64,000 nt of DNA, from positions 19,044 to 83,043 of the forward strand of contig CAYQUT010000011.1 of NCBI GenBank assembly GCA_964420985.1. The letters run 5' to 3'. Both the position numbers and the translations under genes were made by a program. The DNA is from CAMCTV01 sp964420985. GTDB lineage: Bacteria; Bacteroidota; Bacteroidia; Flavobacteriales_D; Sanyastnellaceae. Shown piece after piece: positions 34,118 through 43,512 of the stretch. Each line of letters starts with the position of its first letter. Within the stretch, counting starts at the first letter, position 1. The notes under the pieces are model-generated. The model was not told the DNA's origin. It was given only the letters and a program-made list of their open reading frames with translations, and searched no databases.

Positions 34118-35654
34118 TTTTCTCCAATGAATTTACCGGGTTCAAATGATGAAGCAATTGATCAAAAAAACCGGGTTCGATGGTTGTACAATAAGTCAAA
34201 TGAGGAAACTTTGATTTCCAATTCCCTACTCGCTTTTCCAAATCGATGTCATCATAAAAGAGAATATAGTTAGGATAACTTCTTCTGTGCACGTCATGCT
34301 CATAGGTGGAATCTAGAATAGAAAACAATCCGACAGTCTCCTCGAGTTTTTGATGAATCCCAAACGTGTAATACTCATCCCATACATTGGCATAAAATCG
34401 GGGCGCTAAGGGCACGCCCTCCTTATGAGCATGTTCTTGCACAAAATTTTTAGCATCGCCAAATTCGAACAGGGCATGCATGCTTTCAACACGAGCTCTT
34501 TTGGGATATATAAATGAGCTTCCGATAAGAAGGATTGAATTGACAATCCAAAAAAACTTCCAACTCTTGACCAACCATGGTTTTGCCCCCCAATTCTTCC
34601 ATTCTACCCAAAGATTCCATCCGATTACTCCCGTCACCAGTAGCAGAGGCAATACGGGAAATAAAAATCGCTCTTGCTTATTGGGAAACATCAAGTGGAA
34701 AACAGTAAATGCCAACCATGCCATCCAAATGCCCCAGAAGGCACTATGTCGCGGAACAACAGCCTTGTTTCGCTTAAAAAAAGGTGTCAATGCACCCCAA
34801 AAAATGAATAAACTTATTGGAGGAAGAATGAAATAAGATAACCATGACAGATAAGCCAAAGGCGAGTTGGGAAACTCACCAGCATGTTGGGCATTGTATT
34901 CAAAGTAACCCATCACGTGTTGGAAAGGCTTTCCGCCCCAAAGAAGGATATCATCGATTTGGGTGAGAAAAAAAGTCACTCCTGAGGAGATTGCTACAAT
35001 AAAAAATCTGCGCCAATCCTTGAGGAACAATGTTGTGATGCCCCATCCAATGGGTATCCATGCGTTTTGAAAACGCAAACCTACAGCTAAGCCCAACAGT
35101 GCGCCACCCAATATCCAATGGGAACGTTTGAGCAATGTAATATAATACAACCCTCCAATGATGAGCGGTTGACTGACCACCTCTACCAAATTGCGGACTG
35201 CATTCATGGGCATTAATCCCAAAAAAGCCATTAACAAAGCCGCGGTAACTGCTGAACGTTTATCAGACAATCGCATTGTTAACTTGAAAACAAAATAGAC
35301 GGAAAGAACCGACCAAAGTCCATGCAATATTCGCACAACCAACTGCAGGTATTGAGGATCTTTCATTCCAATGAAATACAGAAGTTTGTAAAGAACAAAC
35401 AAAATTCCATTGTATAAAAAGCTAAATGCTTGCGGAACTGAATCTGTATTGCCCCAACCCGGAATCCAATCGCCCGTATTAAAACCATTGGCCCATGAAC
35501 CTGCAATTTCTACGGTTAAAAAATGATCATCTACCATTAAGTAACCCGGAGAAAAAAAAGCCGCAATCAATCGGGTCAATACAGCTCCAATCAAAATGAC
35601 TTGAAGTGGTTGATAATGCCACCAGGATATAAAACTATTTCGAATAAATGTCAT
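34074..35654 (-). CDS. GT-C membrane glycosyltransferase, GT22/Alg9-PigB-like
   Basis: The 526-residue protein has about ten membrane helices and a C-terminal soluble part (~400-526). Early in the chain is the acidic pair MVDDHFLTVEIA, the GT-C catalytic loop, and later PNKQERFLFPVLPLLL, matching the HKEERF motif of GT22 mannosyltransferases (Alg9, PigB). Such enzymes transfer sugars from polyprenyl-phosphate donors on the outer face of the membrane. It lies directly behind the carboxylase gene (3-nt gap); no other glycan gene is adjacent. Confidence 0.82.
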   Translation of the reverse strand: MTFIRNSFISWWHYQPLQVILIGAVLTRLIAAFFSPGYLMVDDHFLTVEIAGSWANGFNTGDWIPGWGNTDSVPQAFSFLYNGILFVLYKLLYFIGMKDPQYLQLVVRILHGLWSVLSVYFVFKLTMRLSDKRSAVTAALLMAFLGLMPMNAVRNLVEVVSQPLIIGGLYYITLLKRSHWILGGALLGLAVGLRFQNAWIPIGWGITTLFLKDWRRFFIVAISSGVTFFLTQIDDILLWGGKPFQHVMGYFEYNAQHAGEFPNSPLAYLSWLSYFILPPISLFIFWGALTPFFKRNKAVVPRHSAFWGIWMAWLAFTVFHLMFPNKQERFLFPVLPLLLVTGVIGWNLWVEWKNWGAKPWLVKSWKFFWIVNSILLIGSSFIYPKRARVESMHALFEFGDAKNFVQEHAHKEGVPLAPRFYANVWDEYYTFGIHQKLEETVGLFSILDSTYEHDVHRRSYPNYILFYDDIDLEKRVGNWKSKFPHLTYCTTIEPGFFDQLLHHLNPVNSLEKITIYRIPQQDQKDF

Positions 35655-35657
35655 CGT

Positions 35658-37301
35658 TTAAACTTGGATGACTCCTGTTTTATAAGGCGGTGTGGGTTGT
35701 CCCAGAGAAGCCGCCGTGATTCCCATGCTAATCCATTTTCTAGTATCCATTGGATCGATTACCGCATCCAACCACAATCGAGCCGCTGCGTAATAAGGCG
35801 TGGTCTGTTCGTCATAACGTGATTTTATCTTTTGATACAACTCTTCCTCCTCCTCTTTCGAGATCTCTTGACCTTTTGCCTTTTTGGCTGCTGTTTCGAT
35901 TTGCAATAAAACTTTTGCCGCTTGCGCACCTCCCATTACTGCAACTTGAGCTGTTGGCCAACCAACAATCAATCGAGGATCATAGGCCTTACCACACATG
36001 GCATAATTCCCTGCACCATAGCTATTACCTGTAATAATGGTAAACTTTGGGACAACACTATTGGCTTGCGCATTCACCATCTTAGCACCATCTTTAATGA
36101 TACCCCCATGCTCAGATCTTGAACCCACCATAAAACCTGTAACGTCCTGCAGGAAAATCAGTGGTATATTTTTTTGGTTGCAATTCATAATAAAACGTGC
36201 AGCCTTATCCGCACTATCACTAAAAATCACCCCCCCCAATTGCATTCCATCTTTCTTGCTTTTGACAATCATTCGTTGATTGGCCACAATACCCACTGCC
36301 CAACCATCTATTCTGGCATAGGCACACACGATTGTTTTTCCAAAATCCTCTTTGAACTCTAGGTAATCTCCACCATCTACCAATGTTGCAATCACTTCTT
36401 TCACATCGTAAGGCTTCACCCTGTCTTCTGGCATTATTGAGTACAAGTTTCGTTGATCATGAATGGGTGCAACCGTTGGAATTCTATCAAAGCCAGCAGT
36501 ATTATTCTGCTTGCCCATTTTGGATAGAATGGATTTTATTTTGTTCAACGCATCAGCATCATCCTTCGCCTTATAATCGGTTACCCCGCTGATTTCACTG
36601 TGGGTTGTGGCACCACCCAATGTTTCATTGTCAATGTCTTCGCCTATCGCGGCTTTTACCAGATAAGAACCTGCTAAAAATATTGTACCTGTTTTATCTA
36701 CGATTAAACTCTCATCGCTCATGATTGGGAGGTAGGCCCCACCTGCTACGCATGACCCCATAATGGCGGCAATCTGCAATGTGCCTTGGGCCGAGAGTTT
36801 GGCGTTGTTTCTGAAAATTCTCCCAAAATGTTCTTTATCCGGAAAAATCTCATCCTGCATAGGTAAGTAAACACCTGCACTATCCACCAAATAGACTATT
36901 GGCAAATTGTTTTCTAATGCAATTTCTTGTGCTCTTAAATTTTTCTTTCCTGTGATGGGAAACCAAGCACCGGCTTTCACTGTTGCGTCATTGGCCACCA
37001 CCAAACACTGCTTACCTGAAACCCAACCCATCACAACTATGACACCTCCTGAAGGACAACCTCCATGCTCAGGGTACATTCCGTCTCCTGCAAATGCACC
37101 AATCTCAATTCTATCTGCCCCTTTATCCAATAAAAAATCGATACGCTCTCTTGCGGTCATCTTGCCTTTGGCTCGCTCCTTTTCCTGACGGGCCTTGCCT
37201 CCCCCTTCCATTATTTTTGACAAACGTTTATTAACGTCTGACACCATAAGGGCCATCTTGTCTTCGTTACGGTTTCGCTCAATCACTTTTGGATCCGCCA
37301 T
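35658..37301 (-). CDS. Acyl-CoA carboxylase carboxyltransferase (beta) subunit, methylcrotonyl-CoA type
   Basis: The 547-residue protein is a biotin-dependent carboxyltransferase with two crotonase-like halves: MTARERIDFLLDKGA, LPIVYLVDSAGVYLPMQDEI, IMGSCVAGGAYLPIMSDES and, in the second half, IFLQDVTGFMVGSRSEHGGI, NSYGAGNYAMCGKAYDP and VAVMGGAQAAKVLLQIE. The length and the LPMQDEIFPDKEHFGRIFRN region fit the methylcrotonyl-CoA carboxylase branch better than propionyl-CoA carboxylase. It carboxylates a branched or short acyl-CoA using a biotinylated alpha chain, which is not encoded nearby. A link to leucine or propionate breakdown and the mutase at 40.5 kb is inferred. Confidence 0.9.
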   Translation of the reverse strand: MADPKVIERNRNEDKMALMVSDVNKRLSKIMEGGGKARQEKERAKGKMTARERIDFLLDKGADRIEIGAFAGDGMYPEHGGCPSGGVIVVMGWVSGKQCLVVANDATVKAGAWFPITGKKNLRAQEIALENNLPIVYLVDSAGVYLPMQDEIFPDKEHFGRIFRNNAKLSAQGTLQIAAIMGSCVAGGAYLPIMSDESLIVDKTGTIFLAGSYLVKAAIGEDIDNETLGGATTHSEISGVTDYKAKDDADALNKIKSILSKMGKQNNTAGFDRIPTVAPIHDQRNLYSIMPEDRVKPYDVKEVIATLVDGGDYLEFKEDFGKTIVCAYARIDGWAVGIVANQRMIVKSKKDGMQLGGVIFSDSADKAARFIMNCNQKNIPLIFLQDVTGFMVGSRSEHGGIIKDGAKMVNAQANSVVPKFTIITGNSYGAGNYAMCGKAYDPRLIVGWPTAQVAVMGGAQAAKVLLQIETAAKKAKGQEISKEEEEELYQKIKSRYDEQTTPYYAAARLWLDAVIDPMDTRKWISMGITAASLGQPTPPYKTGVIQV

Positions 37302-37349
37302 ATCATTTGGATTAATGATGCGAATTTAAGACACTACCTCGCATTCCCT

Positions 37350-37357
37350 TATTTTTG
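37350..37357 (+). promoter_or_regulatory. -7 box abutting the binding-lipoprotein start
   Basis: TATTTTTG is an exact TAnnTTTG match ending 5 nt before the ATG at 37363. No TTG is found at the expected -33 distance. If used, the transcript would be nearly leaderless. Confidence 0.3.
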
Positions 37358-37362
37358 CTGGC

Positions 37363-38352
37363 ATGAAATATTGGTGGATCATATTGGGCTTGTTTTTTAT
37401 TCTGGGATGTAACACAACAAACAGTTTGAATCCAAAACAAATTTTGCCTGAATACGCCAAAAATTTCTTCCTTTCAGTTCAAGGCCAAGACACTGTATTG
37501 CACATCATTCATGGAAAGGACACCCTCACATTTAACAAACAAAAAGAAAGTAGCTTTCATTTGCTCAGCACCACCCAGGCTGGTTTTTTTTCATTGCTAA
37601 AAAATTTCTCGAATATTCATGGAGTAGTTTATCCAAATGACATTCACAGCAAAGAGATTCAAGAATGTTTGAGAAATAGGCAAATTGTTGACCTAAATCC
37701 TGGTCAATCAGAAATTAATCACGAATTGTTGTGGCAAAATCCTGTTGCCTACATCTTGTACAGCCCCTTTGACCCCATCGACTTTCCTTTGCCCAAGGAG
37801 ACGATCAAAATTCCTTTCCTAGATTACACAGAAACCCATCCTCTGGGGCGATTAGAATGGATAAAAGTCATCGGTTTCTTGAGCAATAAACACAAAGTAT
37901 CTGAACGGATTTTCAATGAAAAAGTGAATCAATATAAAAAAAATGTTTGTAGTTCAAGACAATCTAAAAAAGTCCTGGTAGGAAGTTGGGATGGCGAATT
38001 CTTTTATATCAATAGCACCCAATCCACCATTCATCAAACATTGGTGGATGCCGGACTATCCGCTTTTTCATCGGAAGAAAAAGGAAATACGCAATGGGAC
38101 AAGGAAGTGCTTTGGTCTAAATTGCCAGAAGTGGATCACATCGTTTGGATCACCACTCAACAGCAAAAAAATGCCCTGGAGAAAGAAATGCAACAACCCG
38201 AATCCTGGCAAAAAAAATGGGGAATAATCCCCCATTTTATTTTTATCGATACATGTGCTTATTTTCAAGAGGCCATCATTCAACCGGATAAACTATTGAT
38301 TGATTTTTCGCAATTGAACGTACAAAGCATTAAAACTTTCGTAACCAACTGA
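37363..38352 (+). CDS. Periplasmic binding lipoprotein of the iron/heme/cobalamin type
   Basis: The 329-residue protein has a lipoprotein signal (ILGLFFILGCNTTN, lipid Cys16). It has the two-lobed pattern of helical-backbone binding proteins (PF01497-like): TTQAGFFSLLKNFSNIHGVV, IVDLNPGQSEINHELLWQNP, PFLDYTETHPLGRLEWIKVI, KVLVGSWDGEFFYI and WDKEVLWSKLPEVDHIVWIT. Such proteins deliver siderophores, heme or cobalamin to an ABC importer. No permease or ATPase gene is adjacent. It is divergent from the carboxylase gene and its 3' end overlaps the convergent barrel gene by 23 nt. A cobalamin role would fit the B12-dependent mutase nearby but is not shown. Confidence 0.75.
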   Translation: MKYWWIILGLFFILGCNTTNSLNPKQILPEYAKNFFLSVQGQDTVLHIIHGKDTLTFNKQKESSFHLLSTTQAGFFSLLKNFSNIHGVVYPNDIHSKEIQECLRNRQIVDLNPGQSEINHELLWQNPVAYILYSPFDPIDFPLPKETIKIPFLDYTETHPLGRLEWIKVIGFLSNKHKVSERIFNEKVNQYKKNVCSSRQSKKVLVGSWDGEFFYINSTQSTIHQTLVDAGLSAFSSEEKGNTQWDKEVLWSKLPEVDHIVWITTQQQKNALEKEMQQPESWQKKWGIIPHFIFIDTCAYFQEAIIQPDKLLIDFSQLNVQSIKTFVTN

Positions 38353-39316
38353 CCATAGGAAAACCAAAGTTATTCCCTTCAATACTCGTGTAATTCAAAT
38401 AAAATTGAAATGCCCTCTCCCTGGTTTCCATGATTCTGATACCCGGCATAAACAATAAAAAGCCACGACTTGACTTGTTGTTCACAACTCCCGTGTCATA
38501 AGGGGTATAAATCCATTGCTGAGTTACTGGATCGTAATCACTGTAAACCCCAGAGGAGCGACTAATGCGAGAAGTATTGAGCAGACCAAACATGCTGTCA
38601 AAAACCAAACTTGCGGACTTTCCAATTCTCAATGTTCCCGCGACAGAGCCCAAAGCTCCATTTGACCTAACTTTTGTGGTGTATTCATCTAAGCCGTTTC
38701 CATTGCTGTAGTACACATATCCTGCAGAAAAGGTTAAATTATTCTCTCGATCGCCTTTAGTGAATGATACGAAATTGGCACTGAATAGACCTTTGAACCC
38801 ATTCAAATACCCCAAGTTACCTGTCAGTGAACCCACTGCAAAATTGACATCTTTTCTTTTGGTTGGAAACGATTTTTTAAATGTGAATAAGAAAGGTGCC
38901 CCTATCCAAGTCGTCATAATCCCCACATTCACCGTATTGGATACAGCCACATGAAATTCAGGACCATAAAGATGAATCATATAATAGTTTTCACCCTTTT
39001 TAATGGGTAAACCGTTGGTGGTGAAAATATAGCGGGTTGAAAAGGTATTGTCTTCCCACAATTCTCCATCCACCACAACTCCCTTTGCTTCCACCTTTTT
39101 ACTAATTGAAACGACATCCACCTTTTTTACATATAATTTTCCAACGGTATTCGATTCAATCAACATTTCTCGACCATCGTCTTTTAATACATATCCAATG
39201 TATTCATTGCCATTGGCCAACTTGATAACATACTCTGTGCTATCTCCTGGCGTAACTTGTGCCATACCCAAAATAGAAAAAAGGCACAGCGTTAGAAACA
39301 AAATAGACTTTTTCAT
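38330..39316 (-). CDS. Outer-membrane protein of unknown function
   Basis: The start at 39316 gives signal peptide MKKSILFLTLCLFSILGMAQ and a 328-residue protein. After a small N-terminal beta domain (EYVIKLANGNEYIGYVLKDD, VGKLYVKKVDVVSI; similar in style to Sm-like/SH3 strands found ahead of Bacteroidota barrels) follow barrel-like strands (GKSASLVFDSMFGLLNTSRI, FLLFMPGIRIMETRERAFQF) and a terminal Phe. No named family recognised. It starts 16 nt after the aminotransferase stop, likely in the same transcript. Confidence 0.72.
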   Translation of the reverse strand: MKKSILFLTLCLFSILGMAQVTPGDSTEYVIKLANGNEYIGYVLKDDGREMLIESNTVGKLYVKKVDVVSISKKVEAKGVVVDGELWEDNTFSTRYIFTTNGLPIKKGENYYMIHLYGPEFHVAVSNTVNVGIMTTWIGAPFLFTFKKSFPTKRKDVNFAVGSLTGNLGYLNGFKGLFSANFVSFTKGDRENNLTFSAGYVYYSNGNGLDEYTTKVRSNGALGSVAGTLRIGKSASLVFDSMFGLLNTSRISRSSGVYSDYDPVTQQWIYTPYDTGVVNNKSSRGFLLFMPGIRIMETRERAFQFYLNYTSIEGNNFGFPMVSWLRKF

Positions 39317-39332
39317 GCGTTTTTTTTTTAAA

Positions 39333-40520
39333 TTAAACATATTGAGTGAGTGCAACTTTCAGACACTCCACAGCATTTTTCAAATCATTTACATTGAGCA
39401 CATACGCCAGACGAACTTGATTTTTTCCGCTTCCGGGAGTGGCGTAAAAACCCGTTGCAGGGGCCATCATCACTGTTTGACCATTGTGCTCAAATTTTTC
39501 CAACATCCATTGACAAAAACGATCCGAATCATCAATCGGCAATTCAGCGATGCAATAAAAAGCACCTTGTGGTTTGGGACAACGAACGCCAGGAATAGCA
39601 TTTAATCCGTCCACAAGCGTATCTCTCCTTTTAACATATTCATCTACTACTCCATCAAAATAAGACTGCGGTGTTTGCAATGCCGCCATGGAAGCCCATT
39701 GCCCAAATGTGGGGGGAGACAAACGCGCCTGTCCAAACTTCAACGCTGCAGACATCAAATCTGCATTTCGGCTGATCATGGCACCTATTCTTGCGCCGCA
39801 CATGGAGTATCGTTTGCTCACACTATCAATCATTATCGCATGATTGTCCAATCCCTCCAAGTTCATTACACTGAAGGGCACTGCTCCTTCATACATAAAC
39901 TCTCTGTACACCTCATCGGCATAAAGAAACAAATTGTACTTTAAAACCAAATCACGCAATTGTTCCAATTCGCTCTTTGAGTACAAATAACCTGTTGGAT
40001 TACCCGGATTACAGATTAAAATCCCTTTGGTTTTATCCGTAATTTTCTTTTCAAATTCAGAGATGGGTGGCAAAGCAAATCCATTATCAATCACCGCTGT
40101 TACAGGAACCACTGTTGCACCTGCCATAACTGCAAATCCATTATAATTGGCATAAAATGGCTCAGGGATGATGACTTCATCTCCTGGATTCAACGTGGAC
40201 ATGAACGCAAAAACCAACGCCTCAGAGCCTCCTGTAGTAACCATGATGTTGGACACATCCAATTCAATCTCTTTGGATGAATAATACCCTTTCAATCCTT
40301 CTCGGTAAGCCAGCATTCCTTCTGAATTGGAATATTCAATTACGCGAGCATCTTGGGCTTTCATGGCCTCACGCACCACCATCGGTGTTTCAATATCCGG
40401 CTGACCAATATTCAAATGATACACCTTGGTGCCACGTTTTTTTGCAGCCTCTGCAAAGGGGACTAATTTTCTGATGGGTGATGCAGGCATAGCACCCGCC
40501 TTTGAACTCAAACTTGGCAT
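39333..40520 (-). CDS. PLP-dependent class I aminotransferase (aspartate aminotransferase-like)
   Basis: The 395-residue fold type I enzyme shows KVYHLNIGQPDIETP, MVTTGGSEALVFAFM, EVIIPEPFYANYNGFAVMAG, ILICNPGNPTGYLYSKSE, the aspartate LYADEVYREF and the PLP lysine in DSVSKRYSMCGARIG. It matches the I-gamma branch that contains many aspartate and broad-range amino acid transaminases of Bacteroidota; the amino acid is not determinable here. It lies 25 nt behind the mutase gene and ahead of the unknown barrel gene. Confidence 0.9.
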   Translation of the reverse strand: MPSLSSKAGAMPASPIRKLVPFAEAAKKRGTKVYHLNIGQPDIETPMVVREAMKAQDARVIEYSNSEGMLAYREGLKGYYSSKEIELDVSNIMVTTGGSEALVFAFMSTLNPGDEVIIPEPFYANYNGFAVMAGATVVPVTAVIDNGFALPPISEFEKKITDKTKGILICNPGNPTGYLYSKSELEQLRDLVLKYNLFLYADEVYREFMYEGAVPFSVMNLEGLDNHAIMIDSVSKRYSMCGARIGAMISRNADLMSAALKFGQARLSPPTFGQWASMAALQTPQSYFDGVVDEYVKRRDTLVDGLNAIPGVRCPKPQGAFYCIAELPIDDSDRFCQWMLEKFEHNGQTVMMAPATGFYATPGSGKNQVRLAYVLNVNDLKNAVECLKVALTQYV

Positions 40521-40545
40521 AATTTCTTTTTCTCTTTTTTTTATT

Positions 40546-43452
40546 TTATTCGGCTTTCAATCCCTCTATTAAAATATCCAAGATCTCTGCAGCAGCCGTT
40601 GGAATTTTTGTTCCAGGCCCAAATATACCCACACATCCTGCATTGTACAAAAAGTCAAAATCTTGTTCGGGTATTACGCCTCCTGCCACCACCAAGATAT
40701 CAGGTCTTCCCATTGACTTTAATACTTCAATCAAAGCAGGAACCAGCGTTTTGTGACCCGCTGCCAGGGATGACGCGCCTACAATATGCACATCGTTTTC
40801 TATGGCCTGTTTGGCCACTTCCTCTGGTGTTTGAAACAATGGTCCCATATCCACGTCAAATCCCATATCGGCAAACGAGGTGGCAATCACCTTGGCTCCC
40901 CTATCGTGCCCATCTTGCCCCATCTTGGCCACTAAAATACGGGGACGTCTTCCAGCCAATTTGGAAAAATCATTGGCCATGCCAAGCGCCTTTTGAAAGG
41001 CCGGATCTTGTGAGGATTCTGATGAGTACACGCCGCTAACACTTTTAACAGAGGCTTTGTGGCGACCATACACCCGCTCTAATGCCTCCGAAATTTCACC
41101 CAATGTAGCACGATTTCGGGCTGCATCAATGGCCAAAGCCAATAAATTACCTTCTCCACTCTTGGCGCTTTCTTCCAATCGAGTGAGCGTTTCCTTCACG
41201 CGTGCATTGTTTCTGTTTGCCTTTATGAGATTAATTTTCTCCACTTGTTCTGTGCGCACTGCTTGGTTGTCAACTTCCAAGATATCCATCTTGGTGTCCT
41301 CTTCTACTGTGAATAAATTGACTCCGATAATCTTTTCTCGTCCACTATCAATTTTGGCTTGTCTTCTTGCAGCCGCCTCTTCAATACGTAGTTTTGGGAT
41401 GCCTGCTTCAATGGCTTTGGTCATTCCGCCCTCTCTTTCTACCTCCTCAATCAACTCCCATGCAGCATCAATCATCTCTTGCGTCCTTTTCTCCATCCAA
41501 GTGGATCCCGACCATGGATCGATGAAGGCACACACTCCTGTTTCTTTTTGAATGTACAGCTGTGTATTTCGAGCAATGCGTGCAGAAAAATCTGTAGGCA
41601 GTGCGATTGCTTCATCCAACGCATTGGTATGTAAACTTTGCGTACCACCCAAAACCGCCGCCATTGCTTCAATGCATGTCCTTGCGACATTGTTAAAGGG
41701 ATCTTGTTTGGTCAAACTCCAACCACTGGTTTGGCAATGCGTACGCAAGGCCATGGACTTGGTGTTCTGAGGATTGAATTGTTGAATCAACTTGGCCCAA
41801 ATTACACGTGCTGCGCGCATTTTGGCTATTTCTGAAAGATGATCCATGCCAATGGCCCAAAAAAATGACAATCGGGGAGCAAAATCATCAATACTCATGC
41901 CTGCCGCTATACCAGCCCGCACATATTCCAGACCATCCGCCAGCGTGTAGGCCAATTCAATTTCCAACGTGGCGCCTGCTTCTTGCATGTGATAGCCCGA
42001 GATGGAAATGGGATTAAACTTCGGCATATTTTGACTGGTGAAGGAAAAAATATCACTCACAATCCGCATGCTCGGGGTTGGTGGATAGATGTAGGTATTT
42101 CTTACCATGAATTCCTTCAAAATATCATTCTGAATAGTTCCGCTTAATAGCTCAGGACAAACTCCCTGCTCTTCTGCAGCGACGATATAAAAAGCCATGA
42201 TGGGCAACACGGCTCCATTCATGGTCATGGAAACGGACATTTGATCCAATGGTATTTGGTCAAACAAAATCTTCATGTCTTCAACGGAATCAATGGCAAC
42301 ACCTGCTTTTCCCACATCACCTGTTACCCTGGGATGGTCACTGTCATATCCGCGATGGGTGGCCAAATCAAAGGCAACACTCAATCCTTTTTGACCTGCA
42401 GCCAAATTTCTTCGGTAAAAAGCATTGGACGCCGAAGCAGTGCTGAAACCAGCGTATTGACGAATGGTCCACGGTCTAATGGTGTACATGGATGCATAAG
42501 GCCCTCCTTTGTATGGGGCCATACCCGGACCGAACTGCTCCAGAGCATGAGCCTCTTTGGAGATAGTTGGAATGGATATTCCACAGTGGTTGATTATCCC
42601 TTGCGTTAAAGTCTCTATGCCATAAGCACCCGCCCCAAAATCCTTGAGTTCATTCAACCTCGATTCTTCTCTGAGCAGATGAAGAATGTTCCTTGACCAT
42701 CGGGCGGACTCAACTTTATCTTCATGACCTATGTCTTTTAATACAACAACATTGGCACCGCCCAATACTGCACTTAATGATTGGGTAGATAATCGCAGTA
42801 AATCTGAATAAACTTCCTCGTCAGCAAGCCCAGAACAACGAGCAACGAGTTGAAAAGTATTACTTCGATGATCCATAATGGCCCGAATGGCCCTTAACAA
42901 AGACAAATCAAAAAAATAATTTCCCGTTAAATGATAAATCACTTGACAAACCTCAGAGGTAATATTGGCATGTGTTTTCAAGCAAGACAATACCTCATCG
43001 GGCGAGTTGCCCTTTATCTCCCAAACTTGTTCTGATGGTGAATAAATGGCACAACGAAAATCTTTTTCGTCCCAACCTTGTGACAAATACCACGCTCTCA
43101 ATTGAGACAACGAGGCTGTATTGGGTACTTGAAATGAGATAATGTTCCCCAAAACATCCTCCATCCCTGCAAAATTAGCGTTGTCATTTTTAACAAATAA
43201 ACATTCTGCTCCACCCATGAGGGCATTCATCACCTCTTCTTTGGAAGAAGCGTCCACCCATGCGCCAATAGAAAAATGAGTTGGGAATGAAGCAAGTACG
43301 GTCATCTGCGCATGCGGAGAATAAGGAGATACAGGAAAGGCTGAAACCGAGGAGGCATTCATAGGATTCAAACTTTGTTGACCCAATTCCTTTTGCATTC
43401 CCTTCATCCATTGCTCAAGGCTCCATGGTGAAAATGAGTTTAATTCTAACAT
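40546..43452 (-). CDS. Methylmalonyl-CoA mutase: MutA-like and MutB domains in one polypeptide
   Basis: One uninterrupted frame of 968 codons (ATG 43452, MLELNSFSPWSLEQWMKGM). Residues ~1-285 match the non-catalytic small subunit MutA: HLTGNYFFDLSLLRAIRAIM, LLRLSTQSLSAVLGGANVVV, WSRNILHLLREESRLNEL and AYGIETLTQG. After a ~20-residue junction the catalytic MutB begins (~308): GPYASMYTIRPWTIRQYAGF, AFYRRNLAAGQKGLSVAFDL, TMNGAVLPIMAFYI, THCQTSGWSLTKQDPFNNVA, and the B12 domain with H849 in GQDGHDRGAK, GASSLAAGH and VVAGGVIP. It isomerises methylmalonyl-CoA and succinyl-CoA with adenosylcobalamin. MutA and MutB are normally separate genes; here MutA lacks its C-terminal B12-like domain. There is no G-protein domain, so it is not IcmF. 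It is divergent from the MFS gene (60 nt). Confidence 0.93.
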   Translation of the reverse strand: MLELNSFSPWSLEQWMKGMQKELGQQSLNPMNASSVSAFPVSPYSPHAQMTVLASFPTHFSIGAWVDASSKEEVMNALMGGAECLFVKNDNANFAGMEDVLGNIISFQVPNTASLSQLRAWYLSQGWDEKDFRCAIYSPSEQVWEIKGNSPDEVLSCLKTHANITSEVCQVIYHLTGNYFFDLSLLRAIRAIMDHRSNTFQLVARCSGLADEEVYSDLLRLSTQSLSAVLGGANVVVLKDIGHEDKVESARWSRNILHLLREESRLNELKDFGAGAYGIETLTQGIINHCGISIPTISKEAHALEQFGPGMAPYKGGPYASMYTIRPWTIRQYAGFSTASASNAFYRRNLAAGQKGLSVAFDLATHRGYDSDHPRVTGDVGKAGVAIDSVEDMKILFDQIPLDQMSVSMTMNGAVLPIMAFYIVAAEEQGVCPELLSGTIQNDILKEFMVRNTYIYPPTPSMRIVSDIFSFTSQNMPKFNPISISGYHMQEAGATLEIELAYTLADGLEYVRAGIAAGMSIDDFAPRLSFFWAIGMDHLSEIAKMRAARVIWAKLIQQFNPQNTKSMALRTHCQTSGWSLTKQDPFNNVARTCIEAMAAVLGGTQSLHTNALDEAIALPTDFSARIARNTQLYIQKETGVCAFIDPWSGSTWMEKRTQEMIDAAWELIEEVEREGGMTKAIEAGIPKLRIEEAAARRQAKIDSGREKIIGVNLFTVEEDTKMDILEVDNQAVRTEQVEKINLIKANRNNARVKETLTRLEESAKSGEGNLLALAIDAARNRATLGEISEALERVYGRHKASVKSVSGVYSSESSQDPAFQKALGMANDFSKLAGRRPRILVAKMGQDGHDRGAKVIATSFADMGFDVDMGPLFQTPEEVAKQAIENDVHIVGASSLAAGHKTLVPALIEVLKSMGRPDILVVAGGVIPEQDFDFLYNAGCVGIFGPGTKIPTAAAEILDILIEGLKAE

Positions 43453-43512
43453 GTGCAAGACTTTGCGCAAATATGCATCAATCAGCGACATCTTCCTTCG
43501 TTAATTTGCAAT

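Noticed and set aside
39048..39605. 185-codon + strand frame spanning the barrel and aminotransferase genes
   Set aside because: Spans two real genes and their gap on the other strand, Ser/Thr/Phe-rich composition typical of a shadow frame.
41057..41551. 164-codon open frame on the + strand inside the mutase
   Set aside because: It is a shadow of the opposite strand mutase frame, with low-complexity Ser/Leu-rich translation and no start context.
40546..43452. IcmF-type fused isobutyryl-CoA mutase
   Set aside because: IcmF carries a G-protein (MeaB-like) domain between the B12 and barrel parts and has the B12 domain first; here there is no P-loop G domain and the B12 domain is at the C-terminus.
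43453..43512. Divergent promoters between mutase and MFS genes
   Set aside because: Near-matches (CATATTTG, TTAATTTG) exist on both strands but none with a correctly spaced TTG.
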